The notes below the pieces were generated by a model. That model had not been told where the DNA came from. It was given only the letters and a program-made list of their open reading frames with translations, and searched no databases. From Herpetosiphonaceae bacterium (GTDB lineage Bacteria > Chloroflexota > Chloroflexia > Chloroflexales > Kallotenuaceae): a DNA stretch of 44,894 bases. Numbering within the stretch: position 1 is the stretch's first letter; each line of letters opens with the position of its first letter. Shown here in pieces: positions 24,134 through 33,019 of this stretch. The position numbers and the translations under genes were made by a program. The stretch lies in contig JACDGP010000036.1 in assembly GCA_013821605.1 (NCBI GenBank), positions 1 through 44,894 of the forward strand. Direction: 5' to 3'.

Positions 24134-27100
24134 ATGGCAGCAACACCGGATAGTGTACCTGATACTGTCAATGCGTGGGCTGAAACTATTCATCTTCTAA
24201 CATACGGTGTCGGGCAACCTGATAAAAACCCGATGTTTCTGGAAAAGCGTGTCTATCAAGGGAGTAGTGGGGTTGTTTATCCCTATCCGGTGATTGACCG
24301 CGTCTTTGACGAAAAGACCGACCAACCCTATACCGCGCTATTCCTCGAAAACCGCTACCTCAAGATCATGATTCTGCCCGAACTCGGTGGTCGAGTCCAG
24401 ATGGCGCAGGATAAGACTAACGCTTATCACTTCATTTATTATAACCACGTTATCAAACCAGCGCTCGTGGGGTTGACCGGACCCTGGATCTCGGGCGGCA
24501 TCGAGTTCAACTGGCCGCAACACCACCGTCCTAGCACGTTCAGCCCCGTGGACTGGCGCATCGTTGAGAATAGTGACGGGAGCAAAACGGTGTGGTGCTC
24601 GGAAATCGAGCGCATGTTTTTCACGAAAGGTATGCACGGCTTCAGGCTCCACCCTGATCGTGCATATCTTGAGATCAACGTACAACTCTATAACCGCACG
24701 AGCGAACCACAGACGTTCCTGTGGTGGGCGAACCCGGCGGTCGCGGTTAATGACGACTACCAATCGGTGTTCCCGCCTGATGTGCATGCGGTGATGGACC
24801 ACGGCAAACGGGATGTCAGCGATTTCCCCTTAGCGATCGGCACCTACTACAAGGTGAACTACGCGCCGGGCACGGACATCTCGCGCTACAAGAACATTCC
24901 TGTGCCGACGTCTTATATGGCGTATCACTCCGATTTTGACTTCGTGGGCCATTATGACCACGGGCGGCAGGCCGGTATGTTGCACGTGGCGAATCATCAT
25001 ATCGTGCCTGGCAAGAAGCAATGGACCTGGGGTAACGGCGATTTTGGTCGGGCTTGGGATCGTCAACTCACCGATGAGGATGGTCCCTATATCGAATTAA
25101 TGTGTGGAGCATTCACGGATAATCAGCCTGATTTTTCATGGCTGATGCCCGGTGAAGAAAAGTGCTTCACACACATATTCATGCCTTATAAGCTGATCGG
25201 GCCGCCCCAAAACGCGAGTCAGGATGTATTGGTAAGGCTTGAAGTTCGTGCCGGTCGTGCCGCAGTTGGCGTCTACCTATCCCGACCATGCCAAGCCACT
25301 GTGGAGTTGTGGCATGAGCGGGCATTGCTTTGGACAACGACCAGGCTGCTTTCGCCGGAGCAGGCGCTGATCGAGGCGATTGCGGTGGCAGAAGATGTGC
25401 GACCGGAGCAGGTGACACTACGGGTAAGCGATGCACAGACCAAGCACGAGTTGATCACCTATACCCCTTTACCGCGTGAGCAAACCGTCATTCCTGCACC
25501 CGCTCAGGCCGCCAAATTACCAAGCGACATTGCCTCGAATGAAGAATTGTTTCTCCAGGGCTTGCATTTGGAGCAATACCGTCACGCTACCTATGCGCCG
25601 GAGCCATACTACCAAGAAGCGTTACGCCGTGATCCCTACGATAGCCGCTGTAATAACGCCCTGGGCTTGCTGCTTTACCGCCGAGGTGTGTTCAGTGAGG
25701 CCGAACAGTTTTTCCGGCAAGCGATCAGGAGCTTGACGCGGCGCAACCCAAATCCCTATGACGGCGAACCATTCTATAATCATGGGCTAGCGTTGAAGAT
25801 GCAAGGGCGGTACCGTGAAGCCTTTGATGCCTTCTATAAGGCAGTGTGGAATGCTGCCTGGCAGGATAGTGGGTACTTTGAGCTTGCACGGCTGGCAGCA
25901 CGTTTTGGCGATATGGAGCAAGCGCTGGAGCTGGCGAACAATGCCCTTCGCCGCAACGGGAGCCACCACCAGGCGTACCATCTCAAGATTGCTTTGTTAC
26001 GGTATGTAGGCCGAACGGATGAAGCTGTACAAGCAACGCTCCACGCCCTGGAACTCGATCTTTTCGATTGGGGTGCGCTGTGGGAGCGCAGATTGCTGAC
26101 TGATGATCCGACCTTCGTACGGCTGGCGCGTGGCAATAGTGATACCTATGTTGCCCTTGCACTTGATTACATGCATGCTGGCCTGCTTGCTGATGCGATC
26201 ATGCTGCTCGAAGCCATACCACAACTCGATCCGCTGGCAATGTATTTCCTGGGAGCGTGTTATCTGCAGCAAGGTGCTACGTCGCATGCGCAGGCCATTT
26301 TCCAGCAGGCCAACGCGCTGCCGCCCGATTATTGCTTCCCACATCGTTTGGAAAGTGTCCTGGCACTCCAAGATGCACAAGCCATTTGTCCAATGGATGC
26401 TCGTGCCCCGTATTACCTGGGCAATTTCTGGTATGCGCACCGGCGCTACGATGAGGCAATTAAGAGTTGGGAACGGGCGCGCGAACTTGACCGGGATTTC
26501 GCAACGACCCATCGTAATTTAGGCTTAGCCTATGTTAATAAGCTGCACGACTTTGAGCATGCTCGAGCAGCCTATGAGCGGGCTTTTGCGCTAAACCCGG
26601 ACGATGCACGTGTGTTCTTTGAGCTTGACCAGTTGGAGAAGAAATTTAACAGTTTACCGCAGGCACGCTTGGAGCGGCTCCACAAGCACCTCGATCTGGT
26701 TGAACGGCGCGACGACTTGACCATCGAATACATCACGCTGCTTAATATGCTGGGCCATTACGAGACGGCCTACACCATGTTAATACAGCGCCAGTTCCAC
26801 CCATGGGAAGGTGGTGAAGGTAAGACGACCGGGCAGTACGTCATCAACCTTGTGGCGCAAGCGCGGAAGTTGATGGCGGCCAGGGAGTACCTAGCGGCGG
26901 CAGAACGGCTTGAGCAGGCCCGGGTATATCCACATAATTTAGGTGAGGGCAAGCTGCCTAACGCACAGGAAAACAATATCCTGTACTACCTTGGTCTGGC
27001 GTATGAGGGCCAGGGTGACATCGCCCGCGCGCATACGTGCTATGAGCAGGCATCTGTGGGCTTAAGTGAACCGACCTCAGCAATATACTACAATGACCAG

Positions 27101-27460
27101 CCGCCAGATATGATCTTCTACCAAGGACTAGCCCTGCAGCAATTGGGGCGTGAGGCCGAGGCGCAGCATGTGTTTCGCAAGCTTGTGGCATATGGACAGA
27201 CGCATCTGAATGATGACGTGCATATGGATTACTTTGCAGTGTCGCTGCCCACCTTTCTCGTTTTCGACGAAGATCTGAACGAGCGCAACCATATCCATTG
27301 CCACTACATGCTAGGGTTGGGACAACTAGGTCTGGGAAACGTGGCCGAGGCTCAGTCCCACTTTGAGCGCGTCCTGGCACTCGACGCTCATCATCAAGGC
27401 GCCTGGATGCACCAGACGTTCCAAGCCGCTCAGGCCAGCTTTAGCACAATCAAGGAGTAA
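24134..27460 (+). CDS. DUF5107 domain protein with C-terminal TPR array
   Basis: This 1108-residue protein has no signal peptide and is likely cytoplasmic. Roughly the first 360 residues form the DUF5107 domain, a beta-rich, mutarotase-like fold (ENRYLKIMILPELGGRV is a typical early strand pair; GGIEFNWPQHHRPSTFSPVDW and the WTWGNGDFG segment are strongly conserved-looking). A linker of about 100 residues leads to a TPR superhelix (about 470-1100), with units such as NALGLLLYRRGVFSEAEQFFRQAI and NLGLAYVNKLHDFEHARAAYERAFALNPDDA. AAGGA lies nine bases before the ATG. It is the first gene of the plus operon, with the next gene 1 bp away. A carbohydrate-binding or carbohydrate-acting role is inferred from fold and context only. 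Confidence 0.85.
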   Translation: MAATPDSVPDTVNAWAETIHLLTYGVGQPDKNPMFLEKRVYQGSSGVVYPYPVIDRVFDEKTDQPYTALFLENRYLKIMILPELGGRVQMAQDKTNAYHFIYYNHVIKPALVGLTGPWISGGIEFNWPQHHRPSTFSPVDWRIVENSDGSKTVWCSEIERMFFTKGMHGFRLHPDRAYLEINVQLYNRTSEPQTFLWWANPAVAVNDDYQSVFPPDVHAVMDHGKRDVSDFPLAIGTYYKVNYAPGTDISRYKNIPVPTSYMAYHSDFDFVGHYDHGRQAGMLHVANHHIVPGKKQWTWGNGDFGRAWDRQLTDEDGPYIELMCGAFTDNQPDFSWLMPGEEKCFTHIFMPYKLIGPPQNASQDVLVRLEVRAGRAAVGVYLSRPCQATVELWHERALLWTTTRLLSPEQALIEAIAVAEDVRPEQVTLRVSDAQTKHELITYTPLPREQTVIPAPAQAAKLPSDIASNEELFLQGLHLEQYRHATYAPEPYYQEALRRDPYDSRCNNALGLLLYRRGVFSEAEQFFRQAIRSLTRRNPNPYDGEPFYNHGLALKMQGRYREAFDAFYKAVWNAAWQDSGYFELARLAARFGDMEQALELANNALRRNGSHHQAYHLKIALLRYVGRTDEAVQATLHALELDLFDWGALWERRLLTDDPTFVRLARGNSDTYVALALDYMHAGLLADAIMLLEAIPQLDPLAMYFLGACYLQQGATSHAQAIFQQANALPPDYCFPHRLESVLALQDAQAICPMDARAPYYLGNFWYAHRRYDEAIKSWERARELDRDFATTHRNLGLAYVNKLHDFEHARAAYERAFALNPDDARVFFELDQLEKKFNSLPQARLERLHKHLDLVERRDDLTIEYITLLNMLGHYETAYTMLIQRQFHPWEGGEGKTTGQYVINLVAQARKLMAAREYLAAAERLEQARVYPHNLGEGKLPNAQENNILYYLGLAYEGQGDIARAHTCYEQASVGLSEPTSAIYYNDQPPDMIFYQGLALQQLGREAEAQHVFRKLVAYGQTHLNDDVHMDYFAVSLPTFLVFDEDLNERNHIHCHYMLGLGQLGLGNVAEAQSHFERVLALDAHHQGAWMHQTFQAAQASFSTIKE

Positions 27461-27461
27461 C

Positions 27462-28994
27462 ATGTTTAAGCAGTGCTCATCCCGACGCCTGCACTATGGC
27501 CCAAGCTTGCGCGCCTTCGTCCTGGTCACCATAGGGGTGATGGTTGCTACGGGATGTCAAGGGGGAGCATCGACTCCTGCAGCCACAACTCCCACACAAA
27601 CAGCATCTGCTCAAATGACCGCTCCCGTCGTGGCAACCACATCTGCGCCAACCACAGGTGCAACAGCTGCCGCAGGGACAACAGCCGAACAGCAGCCAAT
27701 TGCAGGTGGGCCAGTTCTGTTGCGTACTGGTATCTCTTTGCGCAAAATTGTTGACGTCAATAGTGGCAGCGTCAAGCTCGCGCGAAACCCAGTCAATGGT
27801 CAGCTGTATTTCCTAAATCCGGGTGATGGTATCTCGCGCGTGGACATCGGTCCGTCTCCGACTGCGACACAGATTGTGCAGAAGACTGACGTCTTCACTG
27901 ATGGTGTTGCATCAGGCATGACATTTGGGCCGGATGGCACACTGTTTATCGTCGCGAACCGCAAGTTTGGGCGTTACCGAACGCAGGCTCTTATCCGGAA
28001 GGGTGTGACGACAGCTGCAGGTGGCTTTACATGGACAACCCTGGCGACGACGGAGCCATATCCTCTGAGTGCGACGCCCTTTGACCATCTGTGGAATGGT
28101 ATTGTCGCTAGTTCCGATGGTCAATGGATCTTCGTCAATGCGGGATCACGGACTGATCACGGTGAAGTGGAAAGTAATACGGGCTCTTTCCCAGACACCC
28201 GCGATGTAGCCCTTACAGCTAAAATATTTCGGCTGCCGGCTAAGGCGACCGACTTGGTATTGCCCAATGACGATGCGACCTTGACTGCCCAGGGCAGAAT
28301 TTTTGCGCGTGGGACACGTAATGCCTTTGATTTACAGTTCGCGCCAAATGGTGATTTATTCGCGATCGACAACGGTCCTGATGCAGATTTCCCCGACGAG
28401 CTAAACTGGCTACGGGAGGGCCACCATTATGGCTTTCCGTGGCGTTTCGGAAACCAGGATAACCCCCAGCAGTTCCCCGGCTATGATAGCAGCAAAGACC
28501 TGCGTCTGTCACAGGACTTTACGGCCGTCCGAACCGGAACTTACCGTAATGACACTGGGTTTCCAAAACCCCCCGGCCCATTTACAAACCCCGTCATTAA
28601 TCTTGGCCCGGATGGGGCGCAATTTCGAGCCGAAGATGGTACTCAACATGATGCTGGTGCCGAGCATATGCCCCTCTACACCTTCACGCCGCATCGTTCG
28701 CCGCTTGGACTCGTATTTGGCACTGATGCCAAGCTACCGGTCGACTTGCGCAGTACGTCCAATGCGCAGAGTGCGTTTGTCCTGAGCTATGGCGCGGCGG
28801 CCGGCACGTTGACCGATAAAGGCCAGGATTTGCTCCACCTTACGCTAACGAAACGAGGTGACAACTATGAAGCCGTTACGACGCAGCTAGCGCGCGAGTT
28901 CAAATATCCAATCAGTGAAGTCATGATCGAGAATCGACTCTATGTGCTCGAATACGGCTCGGGTAGTGCTATTTGGGAGCTTACATTCAAATAA
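27462..28994 (+). CDS. PQQ-type glucose/sorbosone dehydrogenase-like lipoprotein
   Basis: A 510-residue exported protein. The ATG at 27462 follows AAGGAG and the upstream stop; an earlier in-frame start would lie within the TPR gene. A hydrophobic signal ends at MVATGC, a lipobox, followed by an Ala/Thr-rich linker to about residue 85. The rest is a beta-propeller like soluble glucose dehydrogenase: SGMTFGPDGTLFIVANR, GTRNAFDLQFAPNGDLFAIDNGPD, then DELNWLREGHHYGFPWRFG. Enzymes of this family oxidise the anomeric carbon of aldoses to lactones with PQQ outside the cell. Whether PQQ and Ca ligands are intact was not checked residue by residue, so a catalytically silent binding propeller remains possible. 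Confidence 0.84.
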   Translation: MFKQCSSRRLHYGPSLRAFVLVTIGVMVATGCQGGASTPAATTPTQTASAQMTAPVVATTSAPTTGATAAAGTTAEQQPIAGGPVLLRTGISLRKIVDVNSGSVKLARNPVNGQLYFLNPGDGISRVDIGPSPTATQIVQKTDVFTDGVASGMTFGPDGTLFIVANRKFGRYRTQALIRKGVTTAAGGFTWTTLATTEPYPLSATPFDHLWNGIVASSDGQWIFVNAGSRTDHGEVESNTGSFPDTRDVALTAKIFRLPAKATDLVLPNDDATLTAQGRIFARGTRNAFDLQFAPNGDLFAIDNGPDADFPDELNWLREGHHYGFPWRFGNQDNPQQFPGYDSSKDLRLSQDFTAVRTGTYRNDTGFPKPPGPFTNPVINLGPDGAQFRAEDGTQHDAGAEHMPLYTFTPHRSPLGLVFGTDAKLPVDLRSTSNAQSAFVLSYGAAAGTLTDKGQDLLHLTLTKRGDNYEAVTTQLAREFKYPISEVMIENRLYVLEYGSGSAIWELTFK

Positions 28995-29063
28995 GACGCA
29001 GACCAGCTTGTTGTGGAAGTCGTACTGCTTCCGCCTAGACACAGTGTTGTGAACCGGACATAC

Positions 29064-29834
29064 ATGACATACGACATAACGCCACTTGCCGATCTGGGCC
29101 TCCCTTTGACGTCCACAACGCAACAGGACGTTGCCGTGGTGCATAGTAATCCCGTCTTTCAAGTCGTGTTCGAGGATCTTAAGCAACGCATCCGTAGGGG
29201 CGAGTGGCTGCCCGGTGGGCGCTTGCCAAGCATCACGCGGCTAGCTAAAGAGTTGTCAGTAAGTACGGCCTCGGTGCGCGAGGCGCTACGATCACTCCAG
29301 TCGATCGGACTGGTGAAGATCGAGCATGGACGTGGTGTTTTTGTCACCGGTTCGCGCCCCTCGACTTACTTGACCGACCACTTCCAGGATGTAAGCACGG
29401 GCATGATCGTGGCACTTGCCGAAACCCGGCGCATCCTGGAGCCCGAGCTGGCAGCATTAGCTGCTGAGCGGGGAACTGAGTTTGAATTGGATGAGATCGA
29501 AGACCTCGCTAAGCAGATGGACTACGAAGCTCGGCAAGGGCTTGATTTTGTCGAGCCGGATGTGCAGTTCCACCGCAACATCGTGACTGCGGCTCGTAAT
29601 CCAATCCTGTATCGTATGATGGAGAGTGTGCATGATCTGTTGCTGGCGAGCCGCAGGCTGACGGCGAGCGATCCGGGGATGGCCGCGCGCTCGGTGCGCT
29701 ACCATCTCTTGATTGCTGAGGCCCTACGTGATCGCAATGTCCCACAGGCACGCTTGCTGATGCTGGCCCACATGAATGATATGCTCAGTGGGGTGTTGGC
29801 AGGGGATGCCAGGGGTCAAGCAGGCGAAGGTTGA
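29064..29834 (+). CDS. GntR-family regulator, FadR subfamily
   Basis: A transcription factor of about 256 residues with an N-terminal winged helix-turn-helix (LPSITRLAKELSVSTASVREALRSLQSIGLVKIEHGRGVFV) and an all-helical FCD ligand domain, in which EPDVQFHRNIV and RYHLLIAEAL carry the Asp/His residues that bind metal in this class. FadR-type regulators of sugar-acid genes (UxuR, ExuR, GntR-like) usually respond to the pathway's acid. The start is uncertain: GTG at 29013 and ATG at 29064 are both in frame and neither has a clear ribosome site. It sits inside the plus operon, so it probably controls this locus and its divergent promoter. Confidence 0.88.
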   Translation: MTYDITPLADLGLPLTSTTQQDVAVVHSNPVFQVVFEDLKQRIRRGEWLPGGRLPSITRLAKELSVSTASVREALRSLQSIGLVKIEHGRGVFVTGSRPSTYLTDHFQDVSTGMIVALAETRRILEPELAALAAERGTEFELDEIEDLAKQMDYEARQGLDFVEPDVQFHRNIVTAARNPILYRMMESVHDLLLASRRLTASDPGMAARSVRYHLLIAEALRDRNVPQARLLMLAHMNDMLSGVLAGDARGQAGEG

Positions 29835-29885
29835 GTGTGTCCGTCAAACTCCACAGAGTGTGGAGTACATAATCGAGAAGGTATA

Positions 29886-30719
29886 ATGAGAATTGCAGTC
29901 ACCGGCGGGAATGGTCGTTTCGGACATACATTGGTCCCATACTTAATGGAGCAGGGTCATACCGTTGTGAGCATTGATCGTGCGCTGCCGCCCATGGCAA
30001 CGCCACCTCTTGCCCAGCGCGCTCAAGCAATGGTCGCGGACACGCGTGATTTTGGTGAGTTTGTAGCAAGCATACGTGGCTGTGATGCGCTGGTGCATTT
30101 GGCAGCTCATCCTTCACCAGGCGGGTATCCCGATGCAGTCATTTATGCTGACAACACTGTGAGTAGCTATAATGCCCTGAGTGCAGCGGCTACGCTCAAC
30201 ATCAAACGTGTCTGCTTGGCTTCCTCGATCAACGCTATTGGCGGTGCCTTTAGCCGTGCGCCGCGCTACGACTATTTTCCGCTTGATGAACAGCACCCAA
30301 CCTATGCGGAAGATCCGTACAGCTTGTCCAAATGGGTCTTGGAGCAGCAGGCCGATGCTTTTGCACGGCGCTATGAGGAGATGAGCGTTGCTAGTCTGCG
30401 CTTCCATGGACTGGTGGAGACCCGAGAGCGTGCGGAAGCGATGGCACGTCAAGTGGGCTTCATGACCATTCGGCATTTGTGGGCCTATACGTTGCTGTAT
30501 GAAGCGAGTCGGGCCTGCTTGCTGGCGCTCACGGCGGATTTTGTTGGGCACGAGGCCTTTTACATTGTTGCACCGCGCACAACTATGCTGGAGAACTCGC
30601 TCGATCTGGCGCGTGAGCATTTTCCCAATACACCGATTCAAGGAGATTTATCCGGCCAGACCGGCTTCTTTAATTGTGTCAAAGCTGCGCGAGTGCTCGG
30701 CTGGCACCATATGGATTAA
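29886..30719 (+). CDS. NAD-dependent epimerase/dehydratase family sugar dehydrogenase-like SDR (copy B)
   Basis: A 277-residue paralogue of the SDR in the minus arm. It has the loop TGGNGRFG, Asp31 for NAD, and Tyr145/Lys149 in EDPYSLSKW. Long identical stretches with copy A (MRIAVTGG, RGCDALVH, PRYDYFPLDE) show a common origin, while the region after FARRY (the substrate side, about 160-200) differs, so the two may act on different sugars. The ATG at 29886 has AGAAGG a few bases upstream. The stop is 5 bp before the DgoD-like ATG. Confidence 0.86.
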   Translation: MRIAVTGGNGRFGHTLVPYLMEQGHTVVSIDRALPPMATPPLAQRAQAMVADTRDFGEFVASIRGCDALVHLAAHPSPGGYPDAVIYADNTVSSYNALSAAATLNIKRVCLASSINAIGGAFSRAPRYDYFPLDEQHPTYAEDPYSLSKWVLEQQADAFARRYEEMSVASLRFHGLVETRERAEAMARQVGFMTIRHLWAYTLLYEASRACLLALTADFVGHEAFYIVAPRTTMLENSLDLAREHFPNTPIQGDLSGQTGFFNCVKAARVLGWHHMD

Positions 30720-30724
30720 TAAGC

Positions 30725-31903
30725 ATGCGTATCACCGATGTCAAACCCTATCCGATCTGGGTAGGTAACCGGAATCAGCTGGTCGTTAAGGTGGAGACCG
30801 ACGAAGGTGTGTATGGTCTGGGCGAAGCGGGCCTCAGCGGGCGGGAGCTCGCGGTGGTCGGTGCGCTCAAGCATTTTCGCGAATTCTTGATCGGGCAAGA
30901 TCCGATGCGACGTGGGCGCATTTGGCAGGAGTTATACCGCAGCCAGTACTTCGAAGGGGGGCGTGTGCTGCTGGCGGCGCAGAGTGCCATTGATATTGCG
31001 CTGCACGACATCGCGGGCAAGGCGCTCAGTGTCCCGGTCTATCAACTCTTAGGCGGCAAGCACCGCGATAGCATCCCTTGTTTTGCAACGGCACCGGGTG
31101 GTACAGGAGAAAAGATGCTGGAAGGGGCGCAGTTGCTATGGTCTCACGGCTGGCGGGTGATCCGGACCGGGCCGGTTTCAGCGCAGCCGAGCGAGGCTGC
31201 CGACGTTTTTGAGCCCCGTGAGACTATCGGCTATACCGCTGACTGGCTGGTAAAAGTACGCGATGCCCTCGGGAGCGACCTTACGCTCGGTATTGACTAT
31301 CACCATCGCTTATCGCTGGCTGAAACGGCCTCCTTTTGCCAGCGCATGCCGATGGGCACCCTTGATTTCATTGAGGAACCGATCCGTGACGAGGCACCCG
31401 AAGCCTATGCTGCCTTGCGAAAACTCACGAATGTGCCCTTCGCGGTCGGTGAAGAGTTTAGCAGCAAGTGGCAATTTCTGCCCTACATCGAGCGTCACCT
31501 GACCGATTATGCGCGCGTTGACATTTGCAACGTCGGGGGTTTTACCGAGGCGATGAAAGTGGCAGGCTGGGCCGAGGCACATTATATTGACCTGATGCCG
31601 CATAATCCGCTTGGGCCAATTTGTACGGCCGCTACTATTCACCTGGCTGCGGCTGTGCCGAACTTCGCTTGGCAGGAGGTACGTGTGACACAGACTGAGA
31701 ATTTGTACTATGGTAAATCCGGGGTCAATGATGCGGACCTCTTGTTCCCCGTTCAGCCCCGACTGGTCGGTACTACCTTGCCAGTGCCTGAGGCACCGGG
31801 TTTGGGGGTAGACTTCGACGAGAAGTTGGCGGAGGCACAAAGCTGGCAGTTCTGGGAAGCTCCACATCTACGGCGACGTGACGGTTCGGTGACTAACTGG
31901 TAA
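30725..31903 (+). CDS. Galactonate dehydratase-like enzyme (enolase superfamily)
   Basis: This 392-residue protein aligns along its length with D-galactonate dehydratase (DgoD). Mg ligands are Asp191, Glu217 and Glu243; the His general acid/base candidates are His193 and His293 in PHNPLGP, a DgoD signature, and the C-terminus ends in DGSVTNW, close to the DgoD ending. It would turn an aldonate such as galactonate (or gluconate) into the 2-keto-3-deoxy acid. The expected KxK-type motif in the second strand reads RVIRTGP, so the base there is atypical and substrate choice is open. It lies between SDR copy B and the lactonase. Confidence 0.86.
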   Translation: MRITDVKPYPIWVGNRNQLVVKVETDEGVYGLGEAGLSGRELAVVGALKHFREFLIGQDPMRRGRIWQELYRSQYFEGGRVLLAAQSAIDIALHDIAGKALSVPVYQLLGGKHRDSIPCFATAPGGTGEKMLEGAQLLWSHGWRVIRTGPVSAQPSEAADVFEPRETIGYTADWLVKVRDALGSDLTLGIDYHHRLSLAETASFCQRMPMGTLDFIEEPIRDEAPEAYAALRKLTNVPFAVGEEFSSKWQFLPYIERHLTDYARVDICNVGGFTEAMKVAGWAEAHYIDLMPHNPLGPICTAATIHLAAAVPNFAWQEVRVTQTENLYYGKSGVNDADLLFPVQPRLVGTTLPVPEAPGLGVDFDEKLAEAQSWQFWEAPHLRRRDGSVTNW

Positions 31904-31933
31904 TTCGTCAGAAGTGATTGGGTGAAAGTACAC

Positions 31934-33019
31934 ATGTCATCATCACAACAGCATCTGATCTTTGTCGGCAGGTATGCGACTGTGGATCAACCTGGCATTC
32001 TAGCCTTTGATTTTGACGAGACGAGCGGAACGCTCGCACCTTGTGGATCTGCGGCAGGCGTTGTTAATCCGTCGTTCCTGACGGTGCATCCCAACGGGCG
32101 CTGGCTGTATACGACCAGTGAAACAAACCAAGCTCAAGGCGGTATATCCGGTGGCGTATGGGCTTTGCGCTTTGAGAGGGATGCTGCAGCGGTGACGATC
32201 ACGCCGCTCAACCATCGATCAAGCAATGGCGATGATCCCTGTCATGTGCTGCTTGATGAACGTGGGCAGTGGCTGGTAACGACCAACTATACCTCCGGCT
32301 CCGTCGCTGTATTTCCCGTGCTGACTGATGGCTCACTGGGTGAGATGAGTGACTTTGATCAGCATGATGGCAGCAGTGTTGTTGCAGGGCGTCAGGAAGG
32401 TCCACACGCGCATTCGGCAACCTGGACACCCGACAACCAACGGATCATTGTTGCCGACCTAGGCACCGACCAACTCTTCGTGTACGACTTCGATCACAGC
32501 GGGGGCAAGCTGGGTACGCCGGTGCGTACAGCGACCCGACCGGGTTCAGGACCACGGCATATGGTGTTCCATCCAAACCGGCGGCTTGTGTATGTAGCGA
32601 ATGAACTGGATAGCACGGTCAGCGTTTATGATTATGATGCTGCTAGCGCTAGACTCAGGGAGCAGCAATTTGTGCCTACGATCCCATCCGGCACAGGCGA
32701 AAGCCTCGTAGCCGATATTCACCTCTCGCCTGCGGGCGAGCGGCTGTATGTCTCGAATCGCGGCCATAACAGCATCGCCGTCTTTGATGTGGGCGAGGAT
32801 GGCCAGTTGACAGGCGTTGCTACGCCGTCGTGTGGCGGCAATTGGCCACGGAATTTTGCGGTGTCACCGGACGACCGGTTCATCTTGGTGTCCAACCAAT
32901 ATAGCGGCGATCTTGCGGTGCTGCCGGTGGATGGAGGAGCGGAGGCACTCGGGGAGCCGGTTGGACACGCGGCGGTGCCTCAAGCCGCATGCATCCTGTT
33001 TGTGCATGCCCATGAGTAA
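31934..33019 (+). CDS. 6-phosphogluconolactonase-type lactonase (7-bladed propeller, YbhE/Pgl family)
   Basis: A 361-residue beta-propeller lactonase of the Lactonase_2 family. Recurrent blade motifs include FLTVHPNGRWLYTTSE, DPCHVLLDERGQWLVTTNY, GPHAHSATWTPDNQRIIVADLGTDQ and RHMVFHPNRRLVYVANE, the standard order of this family. It hydrolyses sugar lactones; in this operon the substrate would be the lactone made by the SDR or the PQQ-type enzyme rather than 6-phosphogluconolactone. I chose ATG at 31934; a GTG at 31922 would add four residues. Its stop overlaps the KDG kinase start. Confidence 0.88.
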   Translation: MSSSQQHLIFVGRYATVDQPGILAFDFDETSGTLAPCGSAAGVVNPSFLTVHPNGRWLYTTSETNQAQGGISGGVWALRFERDAAAVTITPLNHRSSNGDDPCHVLLDERGQWLVTTNYTSGSVAVFPVLTDGSLGEMSDFDQHDGSSVVAGRQEGPHAHSATWTPDNQRIIVADLGTDQLFVYDFDHSGGKLGTPVRTATRPGSGPRHMVFHPNRRLVYVANELDSTVSVYDYDAASARLREQQFVPTIPSGTGESLVADIHLSPAGERLYVSNRGHNSIAVFDVGEDGQLTGVATPSCGGNWPRNFAVSPDDRFILVSNQYSGDLAVLPVDGGAEALGEPVGHAAVPQAACILFVHAHE

